Shown here: in pieces, positions 20,517-23,353 of the stretch
How positions within the stretch are numbered: position 1 is the stretch's first letter
Layout of the letters: each line of letters begins with the position of its first letter
IMG/VR virus record: IMGVR_UViG_3300027759_000436
Location: 1-23,353 of that record
Source of the DNA: a virus
Direction: 5' to 3' (one strand)
Length of the DNA: 23,353 nucleotides
The notes under the pieces: model-generated
What the model was told of the DNA's origin: nothing
What the model saw: the letters and a program-made list of their open reading frames with translations, nothing else
Databases searched by the model: none
Translations under genes and position numbers: made by a program

Positions 20517-21068
20517 ATGTATTTCAACAAAAAAATAACAAACAAGTTTTTAATCGGCACATCAATATTTTTAATTGTAATTAATTTATTGGTACCTGCT
20601 GCCCAAGCGTATGCACAAAATATCGAAACCTCATCTGAGGTCGTTAGTGCCCATTTCAATTCAGAACTACAATGTCTTGCTGAAAATGTTTACTATGAAT
20701 CATCCAAAGAATCATTCGAAGGTAAACTAGCAGTAGCACAGGTCACAATGAACCGTGTAGACTCTGGTAAATTTCCATCCACAATTTGTGGTGTGGTAAA
20801 ACAAAAGAGCGTCATCAATGGTGTAATGGTATGCCAGTTCTCTTGGTTTTGTAATCAAGCATATATCAAACTGGTTCGTAACCCATACCAATGGGAAGAA
20901 TCTTTGGTGGTTGCGAGAAAAGCCTTGACATCCGCCATTGCCCATGATACACTATATCATTCGAAAGCAATGTATTTCCATGCCAATTATGTTAATCCCA
21001 ATTGGAACTTGACAAAGGTTACACAGATTGGTAACCATATATTTTACAAAGAGAAGAATAGAATTTAA
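20517..21068 (+). CDS. SleB-type cell-wall hydrolase with signal peptide
   Basis: This is a 183-residue lysin of the SleB/Hydrolase_2 family, which cleaves peptidoglycan. Residues 1-33 form a Sec signal: basic start (MYFNKKITNK), hydrophobic core (FLIGTSIFLIVINLLV) and an AAQAYA cleavage region. The catalytic domain has CLAENVYYES with the presumed catalytic E56, AVAQVTMNRV, CQFSWFC and a C-terminal YFHANYVNPNW stretch. A signal peptide on a phage lysin implies export by the host Sec system instead of holin-only release. ATG 20517 is preferred over 20484 because AAGGA sits six bases before it. No holin is certain nearby. Confidence 0.85.
   Translation: MYFNKKITNKFLIGTSIFLIVINLLVPAAQAYAQNIETSSEVVSAHFNSELQCLAENVYYESSKESFEGKLAVAQVTMNRVDSGKFPSTICGVVKQKSVINGVMVCQFSWFCNQAYIKLVRNPYQWEESLVVARKALTSAIAHDTLYHSKAMYFHANYVNPNWNLTKVTQIGNHIFYKEKNRI
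20925..20953 (+). promoter_or_regulatory. sigma70-like promoter inside the lysin gene
   Basis: TTGACA (20925-20930), 17 bases and TACACT (20948-20953), with an extended TG one base before the -10. It would transcribe the gp33-like gene that starts about 117 bases downstream. The -35 is perfect and the -10 has two mismatches. Confidence 0.45.
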
Positions 21069-21069
21069 T

Positions 21070-21291
21070 ATGCCAACTAAAGATGAGATCCGTGATTTTA
21101 GTATATTAGTAGAAGAACTTTCAACCAGATATCGTTGCAATAGAATGGACGCAATACTACAACATTGTAAAGATACTGGTTTGGAAGTTGAAGTGGCATC
21201 CACATTAATTTCTTCTGCATTGAAAGCAAAGATTAAAGAAGAAGCACAAGAATTAAATTTGATTAAGAAAAGTTCAAAGCTACCTATATGA
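21070..21291 (+). CDS. 33: gp33-like late transcription co-activator
   Basis: This 73-residue protein begins MPTKDEIRDFSILVEELSTR and has MDAILQHCKDTGLEVEVAST and SALKAKIKEEAQELNLIKKS. This matches the gp33 family of T4-like and cyanophages. gp33 binds the host RNA polymerase flap and the gp45 sliding clamp and, with gp55, turns on late promoters. It is shorter than T4 gp33 (112 residues), as in cyanophage versions. The frame is open from 21028; ATG 21070 just behind the lysin gene fits the family start. The late promoter at 14088 is a candidate target in this window. Confidence 0.8.
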   Translation: MPTKDEIRDFSILVEELSTRYRCNRMDAILQHCKDTGLEVEVASTLISSALKAKIKEEAQELNLIKKSSKLPI

Positions 21292-21863
21292 TTGAATTGG
21301 TACAAGTTACCACACAAGAACAAAAGAATATTGTCAAAGAAATAATTGAAACTCATCACTCTTATGTGGCATCCAATTCATCGGTTGGTCGCAGAATAGA
21401 TTGGCTGATTTATATTGATGATGGTATGTTGGGTGAGTGTATTGGTATGATTGGTGTTGGTTCATCTGTCTACCCACCACCCAAAGACATACTGAATTAT
21501 CTTGGTGTATCAAAATTCCAATACAAAGACCAGTTCAATAATATCGCCAACAACTGGAGGTTCTGTTTCTCCAAATCGATTAAGAACGCAGGCACACAAG
21601 TATTAAAACAACTACGGCAGAAGGCACCAATCGCCTGGAAACAAAAGTATGGTGATGATTTAAAACACATCATTACATTTGTTGGTGCAGGTAAGAATGG
21701 TGCAGTATACTTGGCAGATAATTGGAAGAAGATTGGTGAAACGGCAGGATTGCCGGCACACAAAAGCAGTTCTATGAAATGGCATGATAATGCTGAATTG
21801 AAAAAGTTATTTGTCAAGCCAACAGGCGAAAACAAAAAGATTATATTGATTAAATCGTTATGA
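21288..21863 (+). CDS. Mom/DUF4338-like acyltransferase-fold protein (tentative)
   Basis: This 191-residue protein has the features of the DUF4338/Mom group of GNAT-fold proteins: an early VGRRIDWLIY, then IGMIGVGSSVYPPP, then GKNGAVYLADNWKKIGETAG near residues 133-152. The last motif, aromatic-x-A-x-NW-x-x-(I/L)G, is typical of that group. Mu phage Mom modifies adenine in DNA; DUF4338 is part of Druantia defence. Proteins of this type lie near gp33 and gp59 in some T4-like phages without known role. It overlaps the gp33 and gp59 genes by four bases. DNA modification is a possibility, not shown. Confidence 0.6.
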   Translation: MIELVQVTTQEQKNIVKEIIETHHSYVASNSSVGRRIDWLIYIDDGMLGECIGMIGVGSSVYPPPKDILNYLGVSKFQYKDQFNNIANNWRFCFSKSIKNAGTQVLKQLRQKAPIAWKQKYGDDLKHIITFVGAGKNGAVYLADNWKKIGETAGLPAHKSSSMKWHDNAELKKLFVKPTGENKKIILIKSL

Positions 21864-22480
21864 CAGAAAATACAGGTTTTGCGGCATACTCTTTGTGGAA
21901 TGCTTTAAAGTTACATTTTACTTCCGATTCTTATGATTACTTTAAGTATAACGGAAAAACAAATGTATCTAAGCAGACATTTACCACCAACAAATCAAAA
22001 TACCAATTCTATAAATTATCTCGTAAATACGATTTGGAAGAATTAAAGAATTTCTATATTGCCAACTTTATAAAGGGCAATGGTGATTGGGTAGGTGACC
22101 TATTGCAAGATGGTGATGAGAACTATGCCAAGTGGCAAAAAACCCAACAGAGCTTGACATATACCTTTGAAAATGATATAATCTATATGTTTGATAGTGT
22201 TGATGGCGCTGAGTTCTGGCACATTGATGATTACTTCAAACCCATCGATGGTGGTTGGCCAATGTTAATTACCAAGATGATGCACGAAAAGATTTCATTA
22301 GAAACAGTTTGTATGTTAGTTGATATACTTGGTTGTATGCCAAAATGGGAAAAACAAATTACCGAAGATATTATTTGGCCGACACACCGAAGAATTATAA
22401 AGAAATATACACCGTTTATACAATACGATAAAGAAAAGTGTAAACAAATGTTAAAAGAGAAGATTAAACAATATGCCTGA
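21860..22480 (+). CDS. 59: gp59-like helicase loader
   Basis: This 206-residue protein matches the T4 gp59 family, which loads the gp41 helicase on forked DNA coated with gp32. The typical N-terminal stretch is SLWNALKLHFTSDSYDYFKY, followed by YQFYKLSRKY and NFYIANFIKGNGDWVGDLL; length is close to T4 gp59 (217). It lies two genes upstream of gp32, close to the arrangement in T4, with a HAD phosphatase in between. A consensus sigma70 promoter is embedded in the gene. It overlaps the upstream gene by four bases and the downstream gene by eight. Confidence 0.9.
   Translation: MTENTGFAAYSLWNALKLHFTSDSYDYFKYNGKTNVSKQTFTTNKSKYQFYKLSRKYDLEELKNFYIANFIKGNGDWVGDLLQDGDENYAKWQKTQQSLTYTFENDIIYMFDSVDGAEFWHIDDYFKPIDGGWPMLITKMMHEKISLETVCMLVDILGCMPKWEKQITEDIIWPTHRRIIKKYTPFIQYDKEKCKQMLKEKIKQYA
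22154..22182 (+). promoter_or_regulatory. perfect sigma70 promoter inside gene 59
   Basis: TTGACA (22154-22159), a 17-base spacer and TATAAT (22177-22182), preceded by an extended TG (TGATATAAT), match the consensus at all 12 positions. It points to the HAD phosphatase and gp32 genes. T4 gene 32 is also served by a promoter within the upstream region. Confidence 0.8.
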
Positions 22481-22964
22481 AGTTAAGATTACTAAGATTT
22501 ACCTAGACATGGACGGTGTGATTGCCGACTTTGACAAAAGGTACAAAGCTCGGTATAAAATGGAACCAAGAGAGGCAGAACAACACAAAGAGTTTGATAA
22601 GTTCTTTACGCAGTTCATTAATGATGAAGAATTTGCAACATTGGATTTAATGCCTGATGCCATGGAACTAATCAATTATTTGAGAAGTCTAAAAGTACCA
22701 ACCGAGATTCTATCATCTAGTGCCTCAGAGAAAAGAGATCCACAGATTCGACCACAAAAGATGGAATGGTTGAAGAAACACAACATTGAGTTTCCTGCCA
22801 TCATTGTACCAGGTAAAAGGCACAAGAAGGAATACTCAAACAAAAATACCCTATTGATTGATGATACTCCGGTAAATATCGACCAATGGCGTAGAGAAGG
22901 TGGTATTGGTATACTTCATACCGATGCACAAACAACCATTAATATTTTGAAGATGTATGTTTGA
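22473..22964 (+). CDS. HAD-family phosphatase, deoxynucleotidase-like
   Basis: This 163-residue haloacid-dehalogenase-fold enzyme has motif I D12-M-D14-G-V (YLDMDGVIADFD), a motif II region EILSSSASEK, a Lys-rich motif III zone near KKEYSNK and motif IV LIDDTPVN. The overall pattern fits the 5'-nucleotidase (NT5C-type) group that removes phosphate from deoxynucleotides. Such activity could trim nucleotide pools in infection. It lies between gp59 and gp32, overlapping the end of gp59 by eight bases, and both internal and following promoters surround it. The substrate is not certain. Confidence 0.82.
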   Translation: MPEVKITKIYLDMDGVIADFDKRYKARYKMEPREAEQHKEFDKFFTQFINDEEFATLDLMPDAMELINYLRSLKVPTEILSSSASEKRDPQIRPQKMEWLKKHNIEFPAIIVPGKRHKKEYSNKNTLLIDDTPVNIDQWRREGGIGILHTDAQTTINILKMYV

Positions 22965-22989
22965 CAATGGATAAATATTATGATATAGT
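22961..22989 (+). promoter_or_regulatory. sigma70 promoter before gene 32
   Basis: TTGACA (22961-22966), 17 bases and TATAGT (22984-22989) with an extended TG (TGATATAGT) form a strong promoter ending about 74 bases before the gp32 start. It overlaps the stop of the phosphatase gene. The predicted leader is about 65 bases. Confidence 0.8.
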
Positions 22990-23026
22990 AGTTGATTATG
23001 AGCAGTAATTTGAAAGTAGTTTATAT

Positions 23027-23049
23027 TCCGTTAATACTCCGTTTAATAC
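23027..23049 (+). repeat. tandem repeat in the gp32 leader
   Basis: TCCGTTAATAC (23027-23037) is followed at once by TCCGTTTAATAC (23038-23049), the same unit with one extra T. It is AU-rich and ends 14 bases before the gp32 ATG, so it lies where an autogenous gp32 translational operator would be expected. Confidence 0.6.
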
Positions 23050-23062
23050 GAAAGGCAACATC

Positions 23063-23353
23063 ATGAGTTTTGCAAATCTAAAACGCCAATCTGGCAATCT
23101 CGATAAATTATCTAAAGCAATCGAGGCACTCTCCCAAACATCCGAAGGCAGTTCAGAGAAATCTGATAACTTTTGGCGTCCAGAAGTAGACAAAGCAGGT
23201 AATGGCATGGCCACTATCCGTTTTCTCCCAGCATCCGAAAAAGATGGTGAAGATGGTCTACCTTGGGTAAAAATCTTCTCACATGGTTTTCAAGGACCTG
23301 GTGGTTGGTTAATTGATAATTGTTTGACAACAAAGAATCAACAATGTCCTGTG
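23063..23353 (+). CDS. 32: gp32-like single-stranded DNA-binding protein (3' end beyond window)
   Basis: The first 97 residues are visible. The N-terminus MSFANLKRQSGNLDKLSKAI is the cooperative-binding (LAST-type, KRxS) region of T4 gp32-like proteins. NFWRPEVDKAGNGMATIRFL and WVKIFSHGFQGPGGW follow, then two cysteines (DNC and QCP) that probably belong to the zinc site, before the window ends. gp32 coats single-stranded DNA in replication and recombination and works with the gp59 loader encoded just upstream. AAAGG before the ATG and the strong promoter at 22961 fit high expression. The gene is truncated only by the window. Confidence 0.92.
   Translation, partial: MSFANLKRQSGNLDKLSKAIEALSQTSEGSSEKSDNFWRPEVDKAGNGMATIRFLPASEKDGEDGLPWVKIFSHGFQGPGGWLIDNCLTTKNQQCPV

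Noticed and set aside
22970-22977. GATAAATA as a late promoter for gp32
   Set aside because: It differs from TATAAATA at the first base and lies in the spacer of a much better sigma70 promoter.

Overview
The window is a piece of a T4-like (Tevenvirinae/cyanophage-type) tailed-phage genome. All supported genes are on the + strand. They are short, tightly packed and mostly joined by start/stop overlaps (TAATG, ATGA). The diagnosis rests on the right end: a gp33-like late-transcription co-activator, a gp59-like helicase loader and the 5' part of a gp32-like single-stranded-DNA-binding protein lie close together there. A CobS-like AAA ATPase, a PD-(D/E)XK nuclease and a SleB-type lysin support it, as does one perfect T4-type late promoter box (TATAAATA). 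The DNA is AT-rich. I cannot name the host from the sequence, although Gram-negative aquatic hosts are usual for this gene set.

Layout. (1) 1-1803: small unknown phage proteins, ending with a SWIM zinc-finger protein. (2) 1804-4702: an AAA ATPase, a small protein, a CobS/MoxR-like AAA ATPase and a winged-helix-like protein, served by sigma70-like promoters with a shared -10 module. (3) 4703-6010: a structured RNA, a free-standing NUMOD4/HNH homing endonuclease, small membrane proteins, and a promoter followed by a folded leader and a terminator-like hairpin. (4) 6011-13500: accessory genes, including a WYL_2 (DUF2693) protein, an Api92-like protein, a metallophosphoesterase, a GalE-like epimerase and several small membrane proteins. 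(5) 13503-19464: the most striking region, described below. (6) 19466-23353: nuclease, lysin, gp33, a Mom/DUF4338-like protein, gp59, a HAD phosphatase and gp32 (cut by the window end).

Region 5 looks like a peptide- or protein-modification system carried by a phage. A 132-residue protein has an N-terminus like those of phage tail and virion proteins. It continues into a tail with 20 cysteines in 73 residues and ends in Cys-Trp. It stands directly behind the T4-type late promoter. A radical SAM/SPASM enzyme follows it, then an unknown protein with two apparently duplicated halves, two tandem 2OG-Fe(II) oxygenases, a short flavin-dependent tryptophan-halogenase-like protein and a SAM methyltransferase. 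A third oxygenase-like gene lies just upstream. Genes from the unknown protein through the methyltransferase overlap one another. The inference, which is not proven, is that the Cys-rich protein is a late, possibly virion-attached substrate that is cross-linked, hydroxylated, halogenated and/or methylated by its neighbours.

Two non-coding stretches also deserve attention. One is a compact multi-helix RNA at 4710-4816 in front of the homing endonuclease. The other is a three-way-junction leader plus terminator-like hairpin at 5894-5995, which resembles a riboswitch or attenuator. A perfect sigma70 promoter lies inside the gp59 gene and probably feeds gp32.
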